Positions 56,241-64,000 of a DNA stretch of 64,000 bases are shown here, piece after piece; the first letter of the stretch is position 1; each line of letters begins with the position of its first letter. Under the pieces are notes generated by a model. It was not told the DNA's origin. It searched no databases and saw only the letters and a program-made list of their open reading frames with translations. Position numbers and translations under genes: made by a program. The DNA comes from Tenrec ecaudatus (taxonomy: Eukaryota > Chordata > Mammalia > Afrosoricida > Tenrecidae): positions 127,459,731-127,523,730 of the forward strand of contig NC_134535.1 of assembly GCF_050624435.1 (NCBI RefSeq), in the 5' to 3' direction.

Positions 56241-57278
56241 GTTCAAGTCCCCTCCTTGCTCTTGGATCGTGAGCTTCACAGTCTCGGGTCTGCAGCTCAC
56301 TTCCCACCAGCCCCCACCACGCCACCCTAGCCCCGGTCCTGGTATTCCTGTCACCAGGATCAAGTCGATTTCAAATCATAGCAGCCTCTCGTGACAGAAA
56401 GGACATTTTCTTGGTGATAATCTTGATGGAAGCAGATCGGCAGAACGGTGAGGTGGGTGCAGCCTGCCAACTCTTGGTTAGCAGCAGGGCCACCGGGCCT
56501 CCTTGTTGCAGGTTTGGCTGCGGGAAGAGCTGGCTGTTGTTTGATGCGGTCTGTGTGTTCCAACATGGTGAGCCCTCTGGACAATCTGATGGATCCCACA
56601 CCATTCTCATCATCATGGCCATGGAAACCCTCGTAAAGCCACGGGGTGAATCCATCTCCTGAGGGGCTTCCTCGGTTCCACGGACCCTCTACCTTGCCTA
56701 GCATGATGTTCTTCCCGGGAGTTCCCTATTGATAGTGTGTCCACCGTATGTGAGCTACAGTCTTGCCACGTTCCATTCTCAGAGGCATGCTGCTTACACT
56801 TCTTCCCTGACAGACTTGTTTACTCTTCTGGAAATCCACGATATGTTCCTGGAAGCACAGTTCAGTGGCATCTGTTCGGGTGAGGTCTTCCTTACACACC
56901 AGGAGGCCATGGCAATAGCAGGACTTGGCTCAGGGGCATTCGCTGCACGGTGCCTTGGAAGTGCTTCCGACACATAGCGACTCATCCGGCTGCTCCTGCA
57001 GCGTCTTCAAAGTTGTGATGATTGAAACATTGTTGCAGCCACTGTGTCAGTCCACTCTTTAAGAGTCTCCCAACGCTACCAAATGTGATTTCTTTTTCCT
57101 GGGCCTGAGGACTTCAATTCTATTTTTTGGTCTTGCTTCATCATCTCCGGGCTGTTGCATGCATAGGAGGCCGTTGAAAGCATTGTGCATGAGGCCAGGC
57201 CCGTGTTTGCTCTTTAACACTTTCAAGACTCTGGTGCAGCAGATCTGGTCAATGCAGCACATCGCTTTGTCTCTCTGC

Positions 57279-57326
57279 TTAAAAAAAATCATTTGACTGG
57301 GGGGCTGTGACAGCTCTTATCACCAT
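57279..57326 (-). mobile_element. LINE-1 tail, very short
   Basis: 'aaaaaaaatcatttgactgg', then 'ggggctgtgacagctcttat' and 'caccatcc': the last ~45 bp of the L1 3' UTR in reverse, inserted into the AfroRTE. Confidence 0.85.
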
Positions 57327-57399
57327 CCATCCATCCATCCATCCATCCATCCATCCATCCATCCATCCATCCATCCATCCATCCATCCATGTATCCCTC
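57323..57399 (+). repeat. (CATC)n microsatellite grown from an L1 tail
   Basis: About 17 CATC units that start exactly at the 'cacaatccatacatcc'-equivalent position of the L1 3' UTR, which already holds the CATC motif. The Asp-Gly-Trp-Met repeat frames are artefacts. Confidence 0.95.
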
Positions 57400-57564
57400 C
57401 ATTTGATGGCTGTTTCCAGGAGCGTGAATTGTGTATCCAAGTAACATGAGAGCCTTGACAACGTCCATCTTTTCTCCCTTTATCAAAATGCTGTCTCTTG
57501 CTCCGGTGGGGAGGACTTTTGTTTTGTTTAGATTGACCTTGAATCTTCTGTTGAAATGAAACCG

Positions 57565-57720
57565 AAAACACCCCAACCCAATGTCACTGAGTGGATTCTG
57601 ACTCGTGGCAGCCCGGGGCTGGACGTGTTTACAGCAGCAGACAGCCACCTCCTTCTCCCTCGGAGCAACTGGTGGGTTTGAATCGCAGACCTGATCGAAC
57701 GCTTACCTGGCGATGCCATA
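57565..57720 (-). repeat. AfroSINE
   Basis: 'acccaatgtcactgagtgga', 'ttctgactcgtggcagcccg', 'gcaactggtgggtttgaatc', 'gaacgcttacctggcgatg'. Confidence 0.82.
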
Positions 57721-57769
57721 GACAGTTCCTGAAAGGGCCACAATGCTGATTTAGCTGGGATGCTGTTCA

Positions 57770-57945
57770 ACTTTTACCTAGTTGCTAATGGAAAGCTTAG
57801 AGGTTGGAACCCACACAGGAGGAAAGGCCCAGTGACCCGTTTCCGTAAAGGCGAAACTACAGGCAACCGAACTGACCGTCCTGCTCTGCTGTATAGGGTC
57901 GCTCTGAGTTGGAATTGACTAGATTGAACGTGACAATGGCATTAT
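57770..57945 (+). repeat. AfroSINE, short-middle variant
   Basis: 'acctagttgctaatggaaag', 'ggttggaacccacacaggag', 'cgctctgagttggaattgac' and 'tagattgaacgtgacaatgg'. Confidence 0.8.
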
Positions 57946-59734
57946 TTGACTTCAAGATGACTTTCAGGGGGCCAGTTCTCTCTAAGCTTCAAGTCCAAAG
58001 ATCCTCTCAGGGTGGTAGCTTGGAAGGGTCACCTTAACCTCCATGGGAATCCACATGTCTGAATTCCACAAGAATGGAAACCTACACCCCACCCGCCACC
58101 CCAGAATTCCTTCTCCTCTCTTGAAAGTCTGGAAGAGCTCTGGGCCCATTCGTGGCAGGCTGGTGACTGTCCCCAAGGTGCCCGCTGCATCTAAAGTGTT
58201 CCCTACGCACCCTGCTGCCACCTCCCTTTGGCGGGCTTCATTCTCACTCACACTCCCAGCCAGGGAGCAACTGCCAGAAGGAGGAGAGGCACCCTGCGAT
58301 TCCTTACCAGTTTCCAGGCCTTTGGCTCAGAAGTGGGTTACCAGTTACCCAGGGAAGCGTGGGCAGAACGACGTGTCCCACTGCCCTGTCAACCTGGAGC
58401 TGGAGAAGGAGACTCCTCCTGCCCAGGCAGCCCTAAGGGACCAGAGATTCAGCTATGGATGGTTGTACCCCCACCCTTCCCCACTCTAGCAGAGAGGGCT
58501 GCCTCGTGCTCTCACCGTGTCCAGGGAGGAGGTCGTGCCCTGTCACCCAGGCTAACTGAGGCTTGTATGTGGTGCTCAGGGCACTGGTTTCCAAAAAGGC
58601 TGAGGAAGGGATTTGGGCTTGAGCCCACAGTGATTACCCAGGGGCCGGGGAGCATTCCTGGGAGGACCGCAATCTGGAGGCTGTTGCCAGGCTGTGCCCA
58701 TTTGTTTGCTTGCCTCAATGTTTTGTTTTGGAAACTTTCCAACATACCGAAAGAATGGACAGGGCATCACCGTGAGCACCCATATACTCGCCCTGAATGT
58801 TTGACTCAATTGGTCTGACTCATCTGTCTCATGGGTTTCCTTTGGCCATTTCCCTGCTCTCAGAAACTCTGCTCAACATTTAACGACTGGCTTGCTGAAA
58901 AACAGACAAGGAACATCCAGTAGAACACTGCTTCTAAGTGAAAATGCGGAGCATGTATGACTTGGCAGCTTGAGCAGGAGAAGAACCTTGGACGTGGTTG
59001 GCGATTGCCTTCCTCCTGGCTGGGGCCTCTGTGGACTGTGGGTTGTGGGTGGTCTGTGAGCCCTTCCTGGAGGGCTCCAGGCTGCTAATGGCATATCATT
59101 CAAGACTCTATTCTTAGAATGGGCTCTTAATTTACGTGTGGCAGCCTTCACTGTAATCTCACCAGCACCAAGTCTATTTCTGGTTGGTAGCAAGTGTGTG
59201 TGTGGTTGAGTATGTGCACAAACCAACCACAGGGGCTGCCTGCATCCCCCTCTGCTGAAGAACTGGAGCCTGTGCATCCCTGCGCCTCCTGGGAGAAAGC
59301 ATATTCTACATTCCCAGGGGTGTATTTCAGCCTGGGCTCTATGGAACATGGCCCACAGCTGACCCTTTTCTCCCGCATCCTCCATCGCTGGGTCTTCACG
59401 GAGCAGCGTACATCTTTCCTTTCATCAACTGCTTTCTCTCCCAGTCTTGGCCATGACGTGGCAATCAATCTCTTTATTTCCCTCTCTGGTACCTCCGTTT
59501 CCTTTGAATACTGAGGGCCAGCACAAATATCAGTCCCCGGGGACGGGCTGTGAGATTGTTAGGTCTTATCAATGCTGTAGAAAAACACGTCTCTTGCCTA
59601 GTCACCCAGGCTCATGGCCATTGGCATCCCCCAGGTCTCTGTGATCAGCCCTCACAACCAGATCTTCTTTGGAGACTATGTGAACATGTTTTCTTTTGGG
59701 GGATTCAAACATCTCGAATGGCTACACTGTTGTT

Positions 59735-59862
59735 TGTTACTTGCTGTTGAGTTGGTTCCAACTCACGGTGAGCTCATCCACCACAGAAGGAGAAGGGCTG
59801 CCCTGTGGCACCTTCACAACCATTGGTATATGTGATTCCCTTGTGACGGCTATTGGTAGTGC
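59735..59862 (-). repeat. AfroSINE-like, diverged
   Basis: 'cttgctgttgagttggttcc' and 'aactcacggtgagctcatcc' resemble the reverse-strand tail. The rest has drifted. Confidence 0.5.
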
Positions 59863-60059
59863 ATTCTAACCTAGTCTGTTGTCACCCATTCAGTGGAAAC
59901 CTTTAATTTTTGGAAGTAGATCTTAGGTCTTTCTCCCTGGGCTGTCTAAATTGGAAGACCCCCCGGAAAGCTGTCCATTACAGATGACCCTGTTAGCCTT
60001 TGAAATACCAGCATCAGAACGAGGCTAAAGCCACCATGGTCTGACAAATGGCTGGTAAT

Positions 60060-60245
60060 CTAACGGCTGTCACTCAAACTCACCATAGTGACCCTATAAG
60101 ACAGTGTAGAACTTCCCCCGCCCCTCTAAGTTTCTGAGACTGTAACTCTTTATGGGAGTATGCAGCCTCCGGTTGTTGTTTTTCTCTCTAGGAGCAACAG
60201 ATGGTTTCAAACAGCTGACCTGGTGGTTGGCAGCCCAATGCCACC
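60060..60245 (-). repeat. AfroSINE
   Basis: 'catagtgaccctataagaca', 'gagactgtaactctttatgg' and 'ggtttcaaacagctgacctg', ending 'cagcccaatgccaccag'. Confidence 0.86.
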
Positions 60246-60419
60246 AGCAATCTTGATCGGATGGCAATATTGGTCATTATTGAGGCCCTTACTCTCTTGA
60301 TATTCCTAGACTTTGTCCAGAGATTCAAATAGAGTGAACTAGGGTCGAGCTCAGGAAGCTCCATTTTAAACAAAGAACCTTGAGATTCTGATGGGGATTG
60401 TCCTAGTAAGGAGCTCCGG

Positions 60420-60582
60420 GGGATGGCCAGGGAAGCATTGGATTGCTAACCCACTAGGTTGGAGGTTCAAACCCACCAGTGAGAAAGGGGAGGCAAGCTC
60501 CTCCTGTGAAGATTTGCAGCCTCTGAAACCCTATAGAGACTCGCTCAGAGTTAGAAATGACTTGCTGGCAGCGAGTTGAGTG
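60420..60582 (+). repeat. AfroSINE
   Basis: 'gccagggaagcattggattg', 'ggttggaggttcaaacccac', 'gatttgcagcctctgaaacc', 'tgacttgctggcagcgagtt'. Confidence 0.82.
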
Positions 60583-60595
60583 TGACCATGCTCTC

Positions 60596-60718
60596 TTACG
60601 GGACCAACCATCATGACCATGGCCGAGATGGTGCGGGACTGGGCGGTGTTTGTTCTGTTGCACACGGGGTTGCCACGAGTCGGGGCAGACTCAATGGCAT
60701 CTAACAACAATAACAACG
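60596..60718 (+). mobile_element. AfroRTE LINE 3' end
   Basis: 'gccgagatggtgcgggactg' and 'ggcggtgtttgttctgttgc', then 'gttgccacgagtcggggcag' and 'actcaatggcatctaacaac', ending in a CAA-rich tail. This is the 3' end of the RTE LINE. Its last ~45 bp equal the AfroSINE tail. Confidence 0.82.
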
Positions 60719-60724
60719 TGCCCA

Positions 60725-60905
60725 ATGAGCCCTGGCAGGGAAATGGTTAGGTGCTTGACTGCTCACCCACAGGGTGCAGCTGGAACGCACGCGCACCTAA
60801 AAAAGGCCTGGAGATCAGTTTGCACCAAGATTCCATCCAAGAAAGCCCCCTTGGGCAGTTCTACTCGGCCGTGGGTCACCATGAGTCAACACTTAGCAAC
60901 AACAT
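60725..60905 (+). repeat. AfroSINE, short-middle variant
   Basis: 'gagccctggcagggaaatgg', 'gcttgactgctcacccacag', 'ttgggcagttctactcggcc', 'catgagtcaacacttagcaa'. It follows the RTE tail directly. Confidence 0.82.
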
Positions 60906-61108
60906 GGGGGACCTGTCACCCACAGCTCTTGTGATCGCTTTTGTTTGCTGTAAGAATGTCTTCTCTTTATTCTTAGTGAATGCTCATGCAACGTAAGGGT
61001 CCCCAGAGAGCTAGTTACCCAGAGGCACTCAGTAAATATTTTTAGATGGAGGGAAGAATGATGACCAAATGAGAGTTTCAGGAAGTTTTTTGTTGCCCAT
61101 GTATTAAG

Positions 61109-61139
61109 GTTTTTTGTTGTTGTTTTTTTTTTTTTTTTT
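61109..61139 (+). repeat. T-rich run before VWF exon 4
   Basis: 'tttttgttgttg' plus about 18 T, some 160 bp upstream of the exon 4 acceptor. No paired element was recognised. Confidence 0.9.
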
Positions 61140-61192
61140 GGTGGAGGAGGAGGGGGAGTTTTCTGCTGAGAATATTATGGGGACAAGGCTTA

Positions 61193-61222
61193 TAAATAAA
61201 TAAATAGATAGATAAATAACTG
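61193..61222 (+). repeat. (AAAT)n/(GATA)n short microsatellite
   Basis: 'aaataaataaatagatagat' and 'aaataa', about 80 bp upstream of exon 4. Confidence 0.9.
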
Positions 61223-61300
61223 CCTACACATAGATTGGTAATAATCACCACAGTATTTGTAGTATTTATTTATCTATAACTCAGCTCTTTTCTCTTTCAG

Positions 61301-61403
61301 GGGACTTCCAACATGGCAAGAGAATAGGCTTCTCCGTCTATCTTGGGGAATTTTTTGACATCCACGTGTTTGTCAATGGTTCTGTGATGCAGGGGACCCA
61401 AAG
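61301..61403 (+). CDS. VWF: VWF exon 4: D1 domain
   Basis: 103 nt, equal to human exon 4 (c.221-323). Acceptor 'ttttctctttcag', donor GTAAGT. It encodes Gly74 to Gln107 plus two bases of residue 108: '[20 protein letters not shown]' and then '[14 protein letters not shown]'. Asn99-Gly-Ser is an N-glycosylation sequon (NGT in human). The strand-forming '[10 protein letters not shown]' stretch is almost unchanged from human. This is part of the von Willebrand D1 fold of the propeptide, which helps multimer assembly in the Golgi. Confidence 0.95.
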
Positions 61404-61931
61404 GTAAGTCAGAGGCCCAAACATCTGAGTTAGAAAGAAGCCTGGATATTCCTTCCCTCCGGCACTCTTCTCACCATTCAAATGAAGGCGCTGAGACCCA
61501 GAGAGGAAATAACTGTGCCCGGAGGCAGTGAGTAGCCCAGCTGGGTGGGCTCAACCACTTGTCTTGATCTTCTGCCAACAAAAATTCAAAAACTCACTGC
61601 CATTGAGTTGATTCTGACTTGGAAAGACCCTACCGAACAGAGTAGAACTGGTTCTGTGGGTTTCTGCGACTGAATCTTTATAGGAGTAGAAGGTCTCATC
61701 TTTTACCGTACCCTGCCTCCCACCCCACTTCCCACTGTGCCAGGTGGTATCGAACTGTTGATCTTGGGGTTAGCAGCCCAATGTGTCACCCACTACTCAT
61801 CAGAGTCCCATACCTCCAGTCACATTCCACAATAATCTGAACCCTGCAGTCAGATTGGACTTGGTGGCTGGGAGGGACATCCGGAGAATAGACGGGAAGC
61901 TTATTTCCTGAGCAAATCCTTCCTCCTGCAG
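61404..61931 (+). other. VWF: VWF intron 4
   Basis: 528 bp with GTAAGT donor and 'ttcctcctgcag' acceptor. About 210 bp of it is an AfroSINE (61575-61795). Confidence 0.92.
61575..61795 (-). repeat. AfroSINE in VWF intron 4
   Basis: 'aactcactgccattgagttg', 'gaacagagtagaactggttc', 'gtggtatcgaactgttgatc', 'cagcccaatgtgtcaccca'. Full length, about 135 bp before exon 5. Confidence 0.9.
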
Positions 61932-62140
61932 TGTCTCCATGCCCTATGCCTCCAATGGCCTGTATCTGGAAACCGAGGCCGGGTCCTACAAGCTGTCCAG
62001 TGAGACCCATGGCTTTGTGGCCAGGATCGATGTTAGTGGTACCTTCCAAGTCCTGCTGTCAGACAGATACTTCAACAAGACTTGTGGGCTATGTGGAAAC
62101 TTCAATCGGTTCGCTGAAGATGACTTTATGACGCAGGAAG
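61932..62140 (+). CDS. VWF: VWF exon 5: D1 domain with CGLC motif
   Basis: 209 nt, equal to human exon 5 (c.324-532). It encodes residues 108-177 plus one base of 178. The frame reads '[20 protein letters not shown]', '[20 protein letters not shown]', then '[20 protein letters not shown]' and '[10 protein letters not shown]'. Cys159-Gly-Leu-Cys162 is the vicinal-cysteine motif that, in the human propeptide, is needed for disulfide exchange during multimerisation. Asn156-Lys-Thr is an N-glycosylation site, and the CGNFN...AEDDF loop is the calcium-binding stretch of VWD domains. Donor GTAAGT. Nothing is missing or broken. Confidence 0.96.
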
Positions 62141-64000
62141 GTAAGTGTCTCTGGGGTAACATTTCCCTAAAGCGTGTTTATGCTCCTCTCTCCGCTGCTC
62201 ATGAAGGCTCCCCGACATTCCTCCCCTAGCACTCACCCTGTCAATGTTATCTTTTGAGCTTTCGACTTCACTGCCTTGAATTTCAGGCAAGCCAGGTGTT
62301 GGAGAGCCTTGAGCTTGACTGTTCATCATTAACTTCCCCAGAGCAACTTCAAGGTGACTCTGGGGCAATGACTTGGTGGGGTAGGCAGCTGACCTCCAAT
62401 AACTTCACAGGGGAGGAGAATTAGCTTCAGCAGTACCAGCCAAGTTGATTCCTCAAAGATGGAGATCAGGTGTGCCTCCTTTCTCCAACCTGGCTTTCCA
62501 CCAACTTGACCCAACTTGACCTATAGCATTTTCTACTGCTCTGCTGAGTCTGAACACTTCTTGCCACGGAAGACTCATGGAAAATACTCACACCGATGGG
62601 ATGTTATAGAGAAGCAGCAGGGTTAGAAAAGTCTCAGGACACATTTCTTTAGTCAAAGCGGCTCCTTTTCAAAGCCCCTAGTCAAAGCAGCCATGCCTGC
62701 AGGCAGGCCTCGTCCTGGTCCTTGGCCTCTTGTCCCTTGATCCCTCAGTCCTCTTGAGCCAGTCTGGCTTCTGCCTTCTTGAGAAAGTGTTACAAAGCTC
62801 TTCAGCTCCAGCCTAGAAGTCCCAGTGCTGCTGGCCAGCCTTCTGCCCGAGTGCACTCAGGTTTTTCTCGTTATGTGTCAGGAAGCCCACTGCGCTGTCT
62901 CCTGGTTGTACTGCTGCTGCCACCATCGTTTCTGTCACTGCGTCTTGCTGTTTCTCAGTGTGTCCAGCGTTACAGCTCATGTCTTCTGGGTCTAGGAGGG
63001 TCCTCGTGAAGGGACTCCAGCAGTGGTGGGGTTCACATAATTTAACAACAGCTTAACCGTCCTAATGACTGTTTTAAGTATAAACAACCCTGATACACCA
63101 AAAGGTAACTTACCATTTCACAGTTAAGACTAAAACAAAAACAATGAAAGAGGTACACAAAACTACATTATAACAAAGATTGTAAACATATCAATGAAAA
63201 AATATTAAATAATACCTTCACAAAAACAATAACACGGCTATTTAAGATCGTTCCACATATGACTTCTTGATCGGCATCCTCACTTGCAACCTTCTTCCCT
63301 TTGATCCGAGCATCGCCGGCTGTGTGAGGTGTCCTTCACCATCTTTTCACTGTGGGAGGAGGATCCCATTCCTTTGGAGGCAGGCCACTCAGACAATAGT
63401 CATTGTGCTTGAGATACTGGAAACAGGCGACTTCTCTGACCATATTATGTTCATCTCTGGAAACCTCCTTTCTGCTCCTGCTGAAGTTAAAGTGACTGTT
63501 CTGTCCATATTTTTGGCTCTTTGAACACTTCTAGGAATTGCATGATTGACTCGTCATGGCTCTTGGGAAGTTGGGGAGTAACGCAAAGCTAAGGGCAGCA
63601 TGGCACGCTCTGGTTGTTAGGCACTTTCTCCCTCTACATTTAGCAAATGCCAGGGAACGAACACGTAGCATTTCATCAAAAGAAAAATGACTTTTCTGAA
63701 ACAGATCAATAGATATTACAAGCATAGTTCTATCTAAGTTTGTGTACCGATGGAGGGAATGAACATTACTACGGGTGCTTAACATATGCTGTTGCGCAGA
63801 TGAATGTTAAAAAAGGGTACGGATCACAAATTTGTGATTTCCACATTGGGCCCAACCACCCACCTTAGAGAGAACACTGATCCTAAGTGCCATTTTAACA
63901 ACCAGTTCACAGAACTCAGCCAAACATTAGGTGTGAGCCAGCTGAATCCCACTACTGAGCTCCAGCTCTGCTCTCACCTCTTCTTGGTGGTGCTTATGGT
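62141..64000 (+). other. VWF: VWF intron 5, start (exon 6 beyond window)
   Basis: 62141-63012 is unassigned. 63021-63957 is a hAT element. I find no sequence like human exon 6, so it lies outside the window. Confidence 0.85.
63021..63957 (-). mobile_element. Decayed hAT DNA transposon
   Basis: The ends 'cagtggtggggttca' and (reverse) 'cagtagtgggattca' form a 15-bp inverted repeat, 13 of 15 identical. Flanks 'gactccag' (63013-63020) and 'agctccag' (63958-63965) form an 8-bp target duplication with 6 of 8 identical, as expected for hAT. On the reverse strand at 63431-63481, 'AGAERRFPEMNIIWSEK' resembles the C-terminal dimerisation region of hAT transposases, with stops around it. At 937 bp it is internally deleted and not autonomous. 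Confidence 0.78.

Larger units (their letters stand above)
56345..57565 (-). pseudogene. AfroRTE LINE fragment (RT C-terminal part to 3' end)
   Basis: Reverse strand encodes the RTE segment '[20 protein letters not shown]' then '[20 protein letters not shown]' (57436-57555), matching the 'GEKIEVVKDFILLGS'-like block of RTE elements. Further on are 'catcatgctaggcaaggtag' and 'agggtccgtggaaccgagga'. It ends at the RTE 3' tail near 56345 ('gatttgaaatcgacttgatc' in reverse). The frame is broken repeatedly. An L1 tail plus a (CATC)n tract split it at 57279-57400. Confidence 0.82.
46444..61300 (+). other. VWF: VWF intron 3 (about 14.9 kb)
   Basis: Bounded by GTGAGT and 'ttttctctttcag'. It is filled with AfroSINEs, L1 tails, an AfroRTE fragment and simple repeats listed separately. 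Stretches without any recognised element: 49011-50385, 51251-51829, 53401-54700, 54801-55445, 57950-59730 and 60906-61108. Apart from simple-repeat artefacts, the frames of 100-200 codons there lack domain or splice support. Confidence 0.88.
42872..64000 (+). other. VWF: von Willebrand factor gene, 5' part (runs off the window)
   Basis: VWF is a large secreted glycoprotein of endothelial cells and megakaryocytes. It carries platelets to damaged vessel walls and stabilises factor VIII. Five exons are present, with introns of about 1.47, 1.63, 14.86 and 0.53 kb, then at least 1.86 kb of intron 5. All introns are GT-AG. Coding lengths 55, 165, 103 and 209 nt sum to 532 nt, giving 177 codons plus one base, and match human codon numbering exactly. 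The encoded part covers the signal peptide and most of the D1 domain. No frameshift or in-frame stop is seen, so the gene looks functional as far as it goes. Confidence 0.96.

Noticed and set aside
57289..57571. Asp-Gly-Trp-Met repeat protein
   Set aside because: Artefact of the (CATC)n microsatellite. Only the flanking part is a real (RTE-derived) coding remnant.
58228..58818. 196-codon open frame in VWF intron 3
   Set aside because: No recognisable domain, overlapping frames in both directions, and located deep in an intron on the sense strand without exon-like borders.
59614..59835. Possible conserved exon in intron 3
   Set aside because: The frame begins after 'ccaggctcatggcc' and runs into a SINE-like tail. 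I know of no VWF exon between exons 3 and 4, and the exon 3 to 4 junction phase already matches human.
62779..63009. Candidate VWF exon 6
   Set aside because: The sequence does not resemble human exon 6 and has no suitable phase-1 acceptor followed by the expected 'GTLTSDPYDFANSW'-like coding.

Overview
This window is mammalian nuclear DNA. Genes are split into short exons with GT-AG introns, the sequence is dominated by LINE and SINE retroposons, and there is no bacterial-style gene packing. Two repeat families point to Afrotheria: about 30 tRNA-derived SINEs of AfroSINE type, and an RTE LINE that ends in the same 3' tail. Most AfroSINE copies keep the central block that, as I recall the literature, is deleted in the elephant-hyrax-sirenian subfamily. 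A tenrec, golden mole, aardvark or elephant-shrew relative is therefore more likely than an elephant. The species is not resolved.

The only protein-coding host gene I can support is the 5' end of the von Willebrand factor gene (VWF), on the + strand. Exon 1 (non-coding) is at 42872-43127. Coding exons 2 to 5 are at 44597-44651, 46279-46443, 61301-61403 and 61932-62140. Their lengths (55, 165, 103 and 209 nt) and splice phases equal those of human VWF exons 2-5 as I recall them. They encode the signal peptide and most of the propeptide D1 domain, including the CGLC motif and two N-glycosylation sequons. The rest of the gene lies beyond base 64000.

Bases 1-42760 are upstream intergenic DNA, in which I recognise no host exon. 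It is layered retroposon debris: AfroSINEs; several 5'-truncated copies of a LINE-1 family with an unusually long 3' UTR of about 2 kb; older L1 pieces; a few ancient LTR-type repeats; and simple repeats. The densest part is 27.8-36 kb. There an old L1 ORF2 is interrupted by a younger L1 that keeps its 5' end but is internally deleted, and also by an AfroSINE with a clear target-site duplication, another interspersed repeat, and a further L1 tail.

Inside the gene, introns 1 and 2 are short (about 1.5 and 1.6 kb). Intron 3 is about 14.9 kb and carries most of the intronic repeats, including an AfroRTE LINE fragment at 56.3-57.6 kb and long (GT)n tracts. Intron 5 contains a decayed hAT DNA transposon at 63021-63957 with terminal inverted repeats, an imperfect 8-bp target duplication and a remnant of the transposase C-terminus.

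I did not find a new biological system. The observations most worth following are regulatory and evolutionary: a strong-context two-codon upstream ORF in the VWF leader, apparent loss of the GATA site known near +220 in human VWF, a conserved core shared by diverged L1 3' UTRs, and the shared tail of the RTE LINE and AfroSINE.
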